DNA of 64,000 bases from Phytophthora sp. 'mugwort' (taxonomy: Eukaryota; Oomycota; Peronosporomycetes; Peronosporales; Peronosporaceae). Positions within the stretch are counted from its first letter, which is position 1. Every line of letters starts with the position of its first letter. Location of the stretch: positions 1,922,001-1,986,000 of the forward strand of contig JAUCEF010000012.1 in the NCBI GenBank assembly GCA_033558025.1, in the 5' to 3' direction. Below the pieces are notes generated by a model. The model worked only from the letters and a program-made list of their open reading frames with translations, made no database searches and was not told where the DNA came from. A program made the position numbers and the translations under genes. Shown here piece by piece: positions 29,848 through 40,469 of this stretch.

Positions 29848-31566
29848 ATGAGTGAAACTCAACTAACCGACCAGTATTTGTACCAGAGTTCGCTCAAGAG
29901 CGATCCTGAGATCAAGGTATCTTCCGGCAAGCGTGTCCCGTTTGTTATTGATCTGAATCAGGGTTCATACCAGAATGGTGTCATTACCATTGATGCAACT
30001 GCTCAGCTTAATGGTTCTGAGGGATTCGCATGTCTTCGCGATGCTTACCTCATGCTCCCATACAAGGTATCGATGAAGAATGGTGGTACCGCTCAGACCG
30101 CTGCTGCCAATCGTTTCTGTGCTACTCTAAAGTGCGGCAACTGGAATGTCATCGATAGCATGTCGCTTGAGCTCAATGGTAAGACCATTATCAGTATGGC
30201 TGACTACAAGCTGTTTTGGAACAATATTCGTGCTCAGACAGGTTATAGTCCTCAGTACGTTGAAAAGCATGGTGCTGAGTCGTTCCTTTTCCCCGATTCC
30301 GCTCAGTCCGTTTCATACAGCTCTGCTACAAGCTCGACTACCGGTGATGGATATAGCAACACTACTGCATTCACGTCTTCTTTCGCTACCACTGGTCCCG
30401 CCGGTGGCGCCTCTATCCCCAATGATGGTCTCGTTAAGCGTCTTCTATCGAACCCTCCTACCGCTGGTGCTGATTTCTCTACTTCGTGGCCTTCGATAGG
30501 TGCGGCGGCTGCTTCTACTACCATTGCTAACCAAACTGCTCGCGGTGCTTTCGTTGCTAGCTCTAACGCTGCTGATGCGATCATGGGAACGTGGAACTAC
30601 ATGCTCAAGATCAAGCTAACTGACCTCCATCCTATCTTCAGGGATCTTGACTTGATGGCCAATCCTCAAATTCGTCTTCGCTTCCGCGTCAATCAGGGTA
30701 CTTCCGCTGTCGCTGTAAGCGCTACTAAGGGTTTGTCTCTAACAAGTACTACTCTTGCAAGTGGTAATGTATGCCCTGTTATGCTTGCGGCTACCTCCAC
30801 TGGTAATCCTATGGCTGGTGTCATCGCTAATTCCGCTCCATTCAGTATTTCCTGGGGCGCTGTAGTCAATGCCCTTGAACCCAATATTGATGGAACTTAC
30901 ATGCCTTTCACCACTTCTCGTCTGTATGTACCGTTCGTACATCTTGAGAACCCTCAGGCTATTATTTTCAAGCCTGTTAAGAAAATTCGATACAATGACT
31001 GCGATGCTCAGTGGTTCTTTCAGCGTGCTGCTGTTGGTAAGCAAGCGACTCAGCATAATGCTGCATTCGATCTCCAACTGTCGGCGTCTGTTAAAAATGC
31101 CAAATACATTATTCTTCTTCCTTTCGCTGAACAGACGGGTAGCTTTGCTTCCGCCGCTGTACAGCAATTTCAGAGTCCTTTCGATTCGGCTCCGTGGTCG
31201 CTTCACCCGGGATCGTCTATTCGCAACTTCAACGTTCGTATCGGATCTCATCAGACGTTCGATATCAGCCATGACTATGACTTCCACCACTTTTACAATG
31301 AACTGGCTAAGATTGGATCGATAAATGGTGATTTGACTCCTGAGCTGGTGGATGGTCTTCTTGACTATCAGACGTGGTCGCTAACTAACCGCGTTCTCAT
31401 TGCTGATGTCAGTCGTCTGACTGAGCGTGATATTCCTCAGGCTATTCAGGTACAAGGCATAAGCGCAGGATGCCAAGGAACAAATATGCTCGTACTGGTT
31501 GTGAGTGAGCAAGAGCTATCTTACGATCGCCTAACGGGTGAGATTTTAGATTTTACCACAGCTTAG
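29848..31566 (+). CDS. Major capsid protein (double jelly-roll), copy 1
   Basis: A 572-aa intact gene. The early region FVIDLNQGSYQNGVITID...RDAYLMLPYKV matches the start of the first jelly roll in polinton-like-virus capsid proteins. Further on are WNVIDSMSLELNGKTI, ADYKLFWNNIR and, late, the DFHHFYNELAKIG segment. It would form the hexagonal capsomers of an icosahedral virion. It differs from copy 2 at only two residues noted (A/V and F/V). It is divergent from the protease gene, with about 50 bp between start codons. Confidence 0.9.
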   Translation: MSETQLTDQYLYQSSLKSDPEIKVSSGKRVPFVIDLNQGSYQNGVITIDATAQLNGSEGFACLRDAYLMLPYKVSMKNGGTAQTAAANRFCATLKCGNWNVIDSMSLELNGKTIISMADYKLFWNNIRAQTGYSPQYVEKHGAESFLFPDSAQSVSYSSATSSTTGDGYSNTTAFTSSFATTGPAGGASIPNDGLVKRLLSNPPTAGADFSTSWPSIGAAAASTTIANQTARGAFVASSNAADAIMGTWNYMLKIKLTDLHPIFRDLDLMANPQIRLRFRVNQGTSAVAVSATKGLSLTSTTLASGNVCPVMLAATSTGNPMAGVIANSAPFSISWGAVVNALEPNIDGTYMPFTTSRLYVPFVHLENPQAIIFKPVKKIRYNDCDAQWFFQRAAVGKQATQHNAAFDLQLSASVKNAKYIILLPFAEQTGSFASAAVQQFQSPFDSAPWSLHPGSSIRNFNVRIGSHQTFDISHDYDFHHFYNELAKIGSINGDLTPELVDGLLDYQTWSLTNRVLIADVSRLTERDIPQAIQVQGISAGCQGTNMLVLVVSEQELSYDRLTGEILDFTTA

Positions 31567-31588
31567 ATTTAAAAAAAATATTTTTTTC

Positions 31589-31891
31589 TTAGCTTAACTC
31601 TTTCAGTAGCTTAGGACACTTTTCAATAACGAATTGGTTCTTGCGAAGGTAATCGATATATCCTGGATTCATTCGACTGATCTGCTTGAGGGTCTTACCT
31701 CGATACTTACCCCAAGTCATCATGTAAGAGTTATCATCAGTCAGAAACTTGCTGTGGAGGAATATCTTGATTTCATCACTAATAATTTGATTGGGTTGAT
31801 TGAAAACCCAACGACAATAGCCGGGATCACTATCATAGACCTCTTCAATGGTCTTACCTTTGTATTTTCCGAAAGTTAGTTCGTTCGACAT
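31589..31891 (-). CDS. Protein with two ExoX-C-like GKYKGKT repeats, copy 1
   Basis: A 100-aa protein built of two similar halves: LTFGKYKGKTIEEVYDSDPGYCRW and MTWGKYRGKTLKQISRMNPGYIDY. This FGKYKGKT...DPxYxxW motif is that of the exodeoxyribonuclease-X C-terminal (DUF3820-like) domain, a probable DNA-binding piece also found alone in large DNA viruses. No nuclease domain is attached. It is the last gene before the right terminal repeat, and convergent with the capsid gene. Confidence 0.75.
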   Translation of the reverse strand: MSNELTFGKYKGKTIEEVYDSDPGYCRWVFNQPNQIISDEIKIFLHSKFLTDDNSYMMTWGKYRGKTLKQISRMNPGYIDYLRKNQFVIEKCPKLLKELS

Positions 31892-31989
31892 GTTATCAGT
31901 GGGGTGTATCTATATACATACCCCCTTTTAAATTTTTGGGACTTTTTTTAATTAATTCAGAAATTACCGACAGAGCGATCTTAGTGCTT

Positions 31990-32164
31990 GAGCGGATCTG
32001 AAACCACCCTAAGATCCAAAAGGCGTTGCATTCGCTCTCAGGTGGTCGAGAGGTTGCATGGTCAAAATAGCAGCTGGTCCGAAAGAAGGTTCCAGGAATG
32101 TTCTTGGTGGTAAATTACGGAAAGTAAAAAAAACTGCCGGCGTAATGTTCCAAGTATTACTACT
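31990..32164 (+). repeat. Right terminal inverted repeat of Polinton copy 1
   Basis: Corresponds to 57177-57350 of copy 2 with a one-base longer A run. It ends in AAGTATTACTACT, after which the two copies become unrelated at once. The six bases outside are GTTATA; the matching left site is lost. Confidence 0.85.
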
Positions 32165-33566
32165 GTTATAGAACACAAACGCAACCTCAGTGAAGTGCGT
32201 CGCGCCGATGTATTCGTTGTTGCCCGCCGTTAGGACGTTGAACACGTAGCTGTAGCTCGGGTGGTCATTAGCAGCCCAAATCTCCGACACGTAGCGACGC
32301 GGGGCATGCATGACCACATCACCGCCATATGCGGCAGCGCGCTTGTACATCTTGCCATAACCCGAGTCCACCGCGGGGCGGCCGTGTAGAGTACCGGGGA
32401 TGCCGATAGCGGGGATGTCCGGGTACACTTCCGCGAGGATCGCTGCCGTCTCTTTTGTCTCGCCCATACTGTCGACCAGAAACGACATGAACTCGTCCGT
32501 GTTGTTCACTGTAGCACCACGAGCACCGAAGGCCGAACCTTCGTCGTTGTTCACACCGTGCAGAATGGGGACATGCACGAATTTGCCCTCGGTTAGCAGT
32601 GCTGGACCCACGTCTGTGAGGAAGTCGCCGTCAACAATCGGACGATACGAAGCCGAAGTTGCAACGGAGCTGTTGAAGATTGCCGAGAGCGTCTCCACTG
32701 GAACTTGACGCAGACAGTGCAGCGTGTCTGGTGCAGAGCTGCAGTTGGCCGCTGCCGTAATGTTGTTGTAGTACACATCCCACTGCGTCGTGTTCAGGTA
32801 TGTCGATGGCACCTTGGCAGGGGCACCTGACTGCATAATTGCTGAACGGTACAAACCGTCATCGCGGCCGTCGTACGCGAGAAGCTGGTAGCCAACGCTC
32901 ATGGCACCGGCACTCTCGCCCCAGATCGTGACTTTGTTCGGATCACCGCCAAAAGCAGCAATATTCTCCTGAACCCAGTGCAGCGCCAGGTGCTGGTCCT
33001 TCAGACCAAGGTTCGCGAAGTCAGCCTCTTTGACAGCGCTTCCCCACAAGAAGCCGAACGCCTGCAAACGGTAGTTAATGCTCACACCCATGAACGGCAT
33101 ACCAGCATCAGTCGCCTCCTTGATCATGTACGACTGGTTGTAACGAGGATCCCTCGATCCCTCGACCCGCCCTGGGTGAAGCCGCCACCGTGATCCACAC
33201 GGCTACTGGAAGCTCGGCCCCGTCGGAGATACTGTTGGGGCGCACTACGCTGATGGTTAAGCAATCCTCCGAGACCACGTTCCCCAGCACCCATTGGTCG
33301 CTGCCGTAACCATAACACTCCGGAGAGTACTCCGTTGCGTTCTTCGCCTCCGTCCACGTCGTATTTAAAGGCTCGGGGTTACGGAAGCGAAGATCTCCGA
33401 CGGGTGGCTGCGCGTAGGGCATTCCAAGGAAGAGGTCCTGGTCGTAGTATTCCAGGTAGACGCCGTAGTAGGATCCATTCTTGACGGCGACCGTGGGTGG
33501 GTCAGTGGCAGTGGCCAACGACACCACAAACACCGCGATGGCAAGGATTCTTGCGACCGGTCTCAT
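32165..33566 (-). pseudogene. Secreted carboxylesterase, 3' end cut off by Polinton copy 1
   Basis: Type B carboxylesterase of the alpha/beta-hydrolase fold. A signal peptide opens it (MRPVARILAIAVFVVSLATA). The nucleophile Ser is in WGESAGAMSV, the acid in NNDEGSAFG and the catalytic His in GATHFTE. The HGGGF oxyanion motif is out of frame because of an apparent one-base loss near 33,205, with a tandem GAGGGATC duplication beside it. Just after the His region (VAFVFYN) the frame runs into the element's terminal repeat and continues to a stop at 32009, so the native C-terminal segment is missing and replaced by element sequence. Confidence 0.85.
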
Positions 33567-35181
33567 TTACGAGCGGAGCAGACCGCCGAGGAAACTGTTG
33601 TAGGCACTTAGCTCCAAATTGGTTAATGTCTTCCTAAAATTGACTTACCTTAACGTCGACATAGTCGCGGAGCGATATAAAGGGCTTGGAAGCGAGAGAG
33701 CGCTAAAAAGGGCTCTAACAGTGCAGCGTCACTCGACTTTGGATCGCTCGACTTGCCGTAGAAATCCATCAATCGCTCCTGGGCGGCTGATGACTGGGCT
33801 CGCTCTACTGCAACCACGCAGGTTGAAGCGCAGCCAAAGGTAGTGCAATGTGCACTGTCAAAAATGCCCGGATCTCACTATGAAATTTGGCTAGTTGCAT
33901 GTTTTTTTAGTCGGGGCCTGGAACTGACCAAAGTGTCCGATTCTCTAACGAGTGGGCTGCAGAGAACTGGACCGCTGCTTAGGGAATGATCGCAGTGCAT
34001 CTCTTGACTTGTGTACGGTACGCGTGGTGCTTCGGCGAGAGGCGTCATTTACGGCAGCAATGAAATAACCCACCGCATAACGCCGCTATGATGCGCCTCG
34101 CACGAGTTTTATATATATAACTAGCAGTTGTGCATGTAGCTGGGCGGCCATCATGAGCGCGGGACTTAATGCCACTTGAGCACGGATCCCCTGGGCACCG
34201 GAACTTGAACTTCGAATCAAATCTGATGTCGCGAGCGCAGCGTCTTTGTGTATCTGAATGACTAATGAAAGCCTTTCATTCTGATGAGTTCGTTGCCTGC
34301 GTTAGAGTACAGTAACTGTGTGCGTTAGTCGCTTAGTGTACGTTAGTGTTGGTTAATATTGCTGCTGTCCCACCAAATTACCCGTTGTAGTAACCAAGAT
34401 GCCGTACAAAAAGCAACGGGATTTGAATGCTTCAGCGCGTCATGACCGAGGTACACGATTTAATAGCGCGTCGGAGACCGCTGGGGACGGACTGCACTAG
34501 CGAATCTGACTCCGTTCAAGCAGCTTGGCGCTGATGCTGCGCTGACGAAAGTGATGCACCCTCCTGTGCAGCGGCCAACACAAACGAAGGAGAACTCGGG
34601 TCGAGAGCATATGGCCTGATGCGTGGTTGCTGTTTGCCATGGGATCTGCGCATACAAACTCCAAGTCCAAGACGTTTACGCCTAGGGGAGACGGCCCCGC
34701 CGTATCTCGCTAGTCGGCTCATCCACGTTATCAGCGTTCAAATTGAAGTGGTCTGGCTCCCTCCCATCATCTCTGATAATACCGCTTGAAGTACGACTTA
34801 TAAATGTAGTGCAGGCCGATCTACCTGCGCGTCAAGGAGAAACAAATCAAGTCCGTGTTCCGCGGGCCTCATCATTGATGACGGCCTCCGATCCTAGCGG
34901 GCATAACGCACGCTGCAGCTACTGTACAGTACATGGACGCATGAACTGATACCCATACTATGCGCGCTTATATTGTACTGTACCTTTGACAGCATAACTG
35001 CTGCACTTCATGGGCCGGGTCAACGTATTATGCTTGCACTTCAACTTCATAATTTCAAGTTTATATTAGAAACAATACAGCAACTTTGAAAGTATTTGGT
35101 GTTTGTTGTCCCGATCGCATTCCCATTCATTCGCAAACGTGCCTCCGACTACAAACATCAACCCACTCGGAGCATCAGATC
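33567..35181. other. Intergenic region between esterase and GH3 genes
   Basis: No gene with a recognisable family. Only small frames are present, including one of 33 codons at 34399 (MPYKKQRDLNAS). The region holds both divergent promoters and otherwise shows nothing that could be assigned. Confidence 0.4.
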
Positions 35182-37827
35182 ATGGTCTCCGTCACATTTG
35201 GGGTATCGCCTTCGCTCTCTGTACGCAACTCGTTAGCGCCGGCGATCCGCTCGCCACCGTCTCCTGGCGCACGGGCAACGACAAGGTTGACGCCATCATC
35301 GAGGCCCTGACTGCCGAGGAGACGGTCAGCCTCGTCCACGGCGCTGTCGACTCAGACGGCAACCAGCAGCAGGCCGGCTACAGCGTCCCCATCACGTCGC
35401 AGGGCATCCCCTCTATCCGACTAACTGATGGTGAAGCTGGTATCAACATCGTGCAGAACGCCACGGGACCACCCACGCAGCTCAACGTGGCTGCCACATG
35501 GTCATTGAAAGCGGCTTACCAGCACGGCGTGATCACGGGCAAGGAGGCCAAGCTGTTCAACATGGCAGTAGCTCTCTCACCTCGTGTGAACATCCTGCGG
35601 GACCCCGTGGAGGGGAATTTCTGGCAGTCGTACAGTGAGGACCCATACCTGAACGCCCGTCTCGGTGTCCAAGGTGTTGAGAGTCTACAGGCTCAGGGCT
35701 CAATGGCCAACGCCAAACAGATCGGACCGTCGTCTACCGGTGCAAGTGCTGGCGATGTCAATAGCGTTGTGGACTTGCAGACGCTTCAAGAGCTGTATTG
35801 GGTTGCTCACGGCACTCTTCTGCAAGAAGGAAATGCCGCCACGCTCATGTGTTCGTACGCACAGATCAACGGCATTCCGGCCTGTGAGTACGAACCGCTA
35901 TTCAACACCATGCGAAACGACTACAACAGCTCTGCCATCGTCATGAGCGACTGGGGCGCCACGCATTCGACCGCCGAGAGCCTCATCGCCGGCATGGACC
36001 TCGAGATGCCGACAGGCTCATACTACGACGCGCTATACGACCACATCTATATCTCACAAAACCTGAGCGAGTCGTATCTGAACCGTGCCGTGGGCCACAT
36101 CCTGGCCAAGTACGACGAGTTTGGGCTACTGGGCACGACTACAGAGGGCTCGTCGCCACTGCCGCAGGATGTGGTAGAGGATCATGCCAAGATCTCGTAC
36201 GATATCGCCGTCAAGTCGGGAATTCTGCTCAAAAACCACAATGACACGCTGCCCATCAAGGCGGGCTCGTCCATCGCCGTCATCGGCCCCAACGGCGTGC
36301 AGTATACGCACGGCACGAATTTTGCTGAGCGTGCGTACGGCATTACTGAACGCCAGGTATCGACGCTTGAGGCTTTGAAATCTCGTCTAGGTCAGGACGT
36401 CGCGAACGCCGTCGGCGTGGACCAGGAGGGAACGATCATTCCGTCGACCCACCTGCGCAACCTGCTGGGGAACCCTGGGCTGAGCCGCAACGATAGCCTG
36501 GGCAGCAGGTCAGACGACGAGATCGTGTACTTCACTGGCACGTCTGCTCTACCGAGGAACGCGTCGTATACATGGCAAGGACAAGTATACGCAGAGACGG
36601 ACGGGCACTACACGTTTTCGTTCGCGCGTGCGATCCCGAGATGGGAGAACCACACGAATCCGGACTATGGCACCATCTTCGCGATCGGTGCTTTCAGCAT
36701 TAATGGAACGGAGGTCGGTGCGGGCTACCGCCTGTACGGTGATGGTGGTATGAAGCCCTGGAGTAACTCGATCGCCACTCGCGACAACTGGGACAATATC
36801 AAGTCGTACGTGTACCTGGAGGAAGGCTGGCACGACCTGGAGGCCAACATCGTGGGCCTCATCGACGAGCAGACGTCTGTGCGCTTGACCTGGGTGACTC
36901 CCGCTCAGCGTGCAGCCAACATCCAGATCGCCGTCGACGTCGCCAAGGAGGTCGATACGCCCATCGTGTTCGCGTTCGCCAATAGCCCCGCCGAGACTGG
37001 TCTGACCCTGGACGACGGCCTGGATGAGCTGGTGACGAAGGTGGCTGCTGCGAATCCGAACACTGTAGTGGTGCTGAACAACGCCGAGCCCGTGCTGATG
37101 CCGTGGCTGGACGACGTGGCTGCTGTTCTGGAGATGCTGTACCCGAACCAGGAGGGTGGGTGGGCCACGGCTGACCTGCTGCTGGGTAATAGCGTGCCCC
37201 AAGGCCGCCTGCCCGTGACGTACCCGGCAAGTCTGGACTCGACAATGACCCGCAGTCCGGAATACCCGGAGCGCGTGGCCAGGGCGTGGCCACGGAGAGC
37301 GGTAACGCGACGTTTAGCGAGGGTCTGAACAACGGCTACCGCTGGTATGTGCACACGAACACGAGTGTACTGTTCCCGTTCGGCTACGGTTTGAGCTACA
37401 CGTCGTTCGAGTACAGCAACCCGAACTTCGCGGCATCGAGCTCGTCACAGCAGCAAAGCAGTAGCAGTCTGAACTACGAGGTCTCGTGCAACCCGGACGA
37501 CACTGACGCAGTCTTCAGTGTGTCGTTCACAGTGACAAACACTGGCAGTGTGAAGGGCGTGGAGGTGCCGCAAGTGTACATTGGCCCGCCAGCGGATGCC
37601 GCGACGGCGTATCCGGACGTACAGTTCGCTTCGACGGCTCTGGTCGGTTTCGCGAATGTGGAGTTGGAGGCCGGCGCGAGCACGACAGTGAGTATCGGTA
37701 TCCGCGAGAAGCAGCTGAGCTTCTACAACGTGAACACGTCGAACTGGGAAGTGGCGAAGGTGAACGTCCCATTTACATCAGTAGGAATGCGGAGGAGGCG
37801 GTTTTCAGCGGCCAGGTGCATGTGTAA
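35182..37827 (+). pseudogene. Secreted GH3 beta-glucosidase with PA14 insert, frameshifted
   Basis: Glycoside hydrolase family 3 enzyme. The nucleophile Asp is in VMSDWGATH. The N-terminal barrel (KQIGPSS, LSPRVNILRDP) is followed by the C-terminal domain, interrupted by a PA14-type module (about 36,480-36,880: YTWQGQVYAETDGHYTFSF, EEGWHDLEANIVG), and ends in a fibronectin-III-like domain (PFGYGLSYTSFEYS). It would cut terminal beta-glucosyl residues from plant or wall glucans. Three apparent one-base losses occur: near 35,196 (between the ATG and the signal peptide IWGIAFALCTQLVSA), near 37,278 and near 37,786 (before the natural end SGQVHV). Either a young pseudogene or an intact gene with sequence errors. 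Confidence 0.85.
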
Positions 37828-38589
37828 GTGGCGAGCGAGGTGTGTGGGCTGAGTGCGACCAGACAGACTCCTTTTTAGGCTTGGTTCGGGTTGTATTGTG
37901 CTCCAGCATAAGATTGACACTCTTTAAGAAATAGTGAGAGTTTTAATCATGTAGTACATGCAACCTTTGTTTCTTGTTGTTATTAATTTTTAATTAATAT
38001 CGTCGGAACGGCAAGGTATAGTTTCCGTGAAGATCACCTCAAAGATTTGCGCGTTGGATCAGTCGACCCGGCTCATCTCCACCAAATGTAGAGAGAGAGA
38101 GAGGCAGACTTGTCTATTTGGTCTTATTGGGGACTAGAATCTCCACCAAATGTAGTCCAAGTTGAAGTCGAAGGCATCTTGTACACCGTGAAGTTGAATA
38201 GACAGTCTGATCCTCTCTCTCTTGAGGGCGAAAGCAACGGGAAGGTACTGGGGATCCAGTCGCAACAGAGACGGGTGTTTTCGTCGGGGGTGCGATCCAA
38301 GTCCCGAGCGTTTTGGAAAACGTGTTCCCTTCCATCTGCCCTGGTTGCCGTCGGATCCGACCTGGTATCTTCTGCGTGGCTGCTGCTGATAAAAGAGCCA
38401 GAGCGAACGATCAGGCCCCGAATAAATGATTGTACGGCAAATATACTGGAATATTTGTACTGAATTATTTATTCGATAAGATCGCAGACAAATACGAATA
38501 ATTTATATGGTCGTAAAACTGGCAGTGTTTTTTTTTACGTCTACAAAATAACTTTTCTGGTAATTACATTTTCATTTTTCTTTTCTGAG
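37828..38589. other. Intergenic region with short direct repeats
   Basis: No supported gene. ATCTCCACCAAATGTAG occurs twice, near 38,077 and 38,139, either side of an (AG)n run. The rightmost part is AT-rich. Confidence 0.35.
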
Positions 38590-39211
38590 CTACTGCTGCA
38601 TATCCAGACACCACAAAAGCACAGGTTGCGGATACTCCTCCATATATACAGTAGCAACCGCAATTAGTGGTGTGTAATTAGTGTGAGTGGTTCTGAGAAT
38701 TTGGTGAAGCGGGATAGGTCCGACTCTATTAATTTGCTGCCCTGGGTTCGAGCCCGCCTTCGTGGATTGGTTAGGGTCCACCACGGTAAGTGGTGCTATT
38801 GTAAAAAAAAATACGGTAGCTGCAATTGCGATACGAAGGTAGCCCAAATTCTCGAAAATAGACCAATATTTATCATAAATTGGAGCCAGAGCGTTTAATT
38901 TTACATCAGCCAGCAACCACGCGAAAGCAACAAGAAGTAGCAATGCCTTCGAGAAACGCATCGACATAGACCCCTTGCGATGGCTATGATAAACTCGTTG
39001 GAAGTGCGCACTCTTGTCCAGATTGTTCGGCGAGCATGCAGCCGTTCTACGGGACTCCCGTCGGTTCTGAAGGCTTCGGACAACCAATTCTGTGCCCAAA
39101 GTATGAACACCGTGAAGTTGTGAAGCCGACCAGCGCTTCACCAATCGTGGCCGCTTTCGCGAAAGCGCCTGTACACAATCTCCAAAAGCCGCCCACGTCT
39201 GAGCCATCATC
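38590..39211 (-). other. Open frame with hydrophobic segments next to Polinton copy 2
   Basis: A minus-strand frame of about 200 codons that runs into the element's terminal repeat, so any real gene here was cut by the insertion. It has two hydrophobic stretches (KALLLLVAFAWLLADV and IAIAATVFFFTIAPLTVV). No family is recognised and it may be non-coding. Confidence 0.2.
39206..39211 (+). other. Left target-site duplication of copy 2 (ATCATC)
   Basis: The six bases just outside the left terminal repeat. The partner at 57351-57356 is ATTATC, one mismatch. Polintons make 6-bp duplications on insertion. Confidence 0.5.
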
Positions 39212-39385
39212 AGTAGTAATACTTGGAACATTACGCCGGCAGTTTTTTTACTTTCCGTAATTTACCATCGAGAACAATCCTGGAACCTTCTTTCGGACCA
39301 GGTGCTATTTTGACGGCGCTACCTCTCGACCACCTTAGAGTGAAAGCAACGTCTTTTGGATCTTAGGGTAGTTTTAGAACCGCTC
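39212..39385 (+). repeat. Left terminal inverted repeat of copy 2
   Basis: Starts AGTAGTAATACTTGGAACAT and ends at CCGCTC. Same length as the right repeat, with about 13 substitutions and no indels. The first 55 bases are identical, as expected if the tip is bound by the integrase. Confidence 0.88.
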
Positions 39386-39587
39386 GACCGACAACATTCA
39401 AACTATATTGATAAAACAATAGATAGTTTTTTATTATCTTCTCTTAGCCACCAATCAGGAATAAGAAATCAGTCAGCGCCGCCAACTATGCTTTAAATCG
39501 CAAGCTTTGAGTTCTGCGATATGGTTAGATAGGAACTTGTCGAAGCGTAGTTGCCACACTGGATGGCTATGAGTTCACACTGGATGA

Positions 39588-40469
39588 CTATGAGTTCTCA
39601 CGCTTGGCTAAGTACTTCGAAATAGATCTCTCCTCACGGTGCCATTCAGCATGAGCAGTCCATGAATTGCGCGATCGGAATCGCTTTCTGCATCCTCGCT
39701 CTGGGCAAGTAAAATCGACTTCATCTTCTGACGACGAACCCGAATCCTGGTTCAACACCATTTCCAACACAGGTGCGCGCATCCTGAAACCAGGAAGAAC
39801 GTCGCCACCGTCAAGATCTCTCCACGCAGTGTTGTCAGAGCATTGTACGTCTCCATTGTCGTCGAGATAGTACTCATACATCCGCTGAAAGTCTGGGCGT
39901 GGGTCGATCAGCCAACCCAACTGGACGCCGTGCTGGAAATATTCATTTCGCATCTTTCGATCAAGAGCGCTGCGTTGAGAGCCTCGACCAGAGAGCTTAT
40001 CAATCTCAACAACAAAGGTGGGAACAAAGGGATCGCCACGGTACGTCCACATCTGTTCACAAGTCAAATTCCTGTCATCATCTCGCGGTGTGTATGCCAC
40101 GTCGGGCATTCTCACGTTGGGCCCTCCGGGACGCTGCTCCAGAATGAACGCCCCTTGCGAGGTTGTCACTCTGCCTCCTTTTCCAGACCACGTCGCCCAT
40201 TCATCCAAAACTCTCGCAATCTTGGCTGCCACCTTCTCATTGCCATAAACGACCATTCGAAAGGGGATGAAGCGACCTTCGTCGATGAAGAACGCCGGCT
40301 GCTCGCCAAAAACGGGGTTCACCAGTGGACCGAGCTTCTTCACGTGATAATTCAACTGCTTCAGCTCCACTCCAGGATAGTCCTTGACGTAGCACAAAGT
40401 CGCCTTCGTTTCCAAGTCGCGCATGAGTCGCGTAAGGACGTCTTCGTGAGTTTTTTGCTTGTCCGCCAT
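39588..40469 (-). CDS. Uma2-type PD-(D/E)XK nuclease with C-terminal C2H2 zinc finger
   Basis: A 293-aa intact protein. Residues 120-200 have the Uma2 (DUF820) nuclease pattern: MPDVAY (Asp123), FVVEIDK (Glu155), DRKMRNEYFQHGVQLGWLIDP with Lys172 and the GWLIDP signature. The C-terminal segment (251-277) is a C2H2 finger: Cys255, Cys260, His273, His277. It would be expected to cut DNA, with the finger adding DNA contact. It lies between the left terminal repeat and the polymerase of copy 2 and reads outward, so it appears to be cargo of the element. Copy 1 lacks this region, so its link to the element rests on the terminal repeats. Confidence 0.8.
   Translation of the reverse strand: MADKQKTHEDVLTRLMRDLETKATLCYVKDYPGVELKQLNYHVKKLGPLVNPVFGEQPAFFIDEGRFIPFRMVVYGNEKVAAKIARVLDEWATWSGKGGRVTTSQGAFILEQRPGGPNVRMPDVAYTPRDDDRNLTCEQMWTYRGDPFVPTFVVEIDKLSGRGSQRSALDRKMRNEYFQHGVQLGWLIDPRPDFQRMYEYYLDDNGDVQCSDNTAWRDLDGGDVLPGFRMRAPVLEMVLNQDSGSSSEDEVDFTCPERGCRKRFRSRNSWTAHAEWHREERSISKYLAKRENS

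Larger units (their letters stand above)
18097..32164 (+). mobile_element. Polinton/Maverick-type virus-like element, copy 1 (left end missing)
   Basis: About 14.1 kb, collinear with 43,140-57,350 of copy 2. Homology begins abruptly at AAGCTCCGTGGA inside the DNA polymerase gene and runs to the right terminal repeat, which ends CCAAGTATTACTACT at 32164. Only the right terminal repeat is present. Differences from copy 2 are scattered single bases, many 1-base indels and a deletion of about 125 bp near 21,630. Gene order: polymerase, integrase, large protein, small proteins, fibre (minus), ATPase, penton-type protein, pVI-like and protease (minus), major capsid protein, ExoX-C-like protein (minus). 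It is clearly AT-richer than the host genes. The insertion lies inside a carboxylesterase gene. Confidence 0.92.

Noticed and set aside
30303..31324. Frames overlapping the major capsid gene (also at 55490-56511)
   Set aside because: Present in both copies only because the capsid DNA is nearly identical; no family signature.
34399..34500. Short frame MPYKKQRDLNAS
   Set aside because: Looks slightly like the start of a transposase but ends after 33 codons with nothing to support it.
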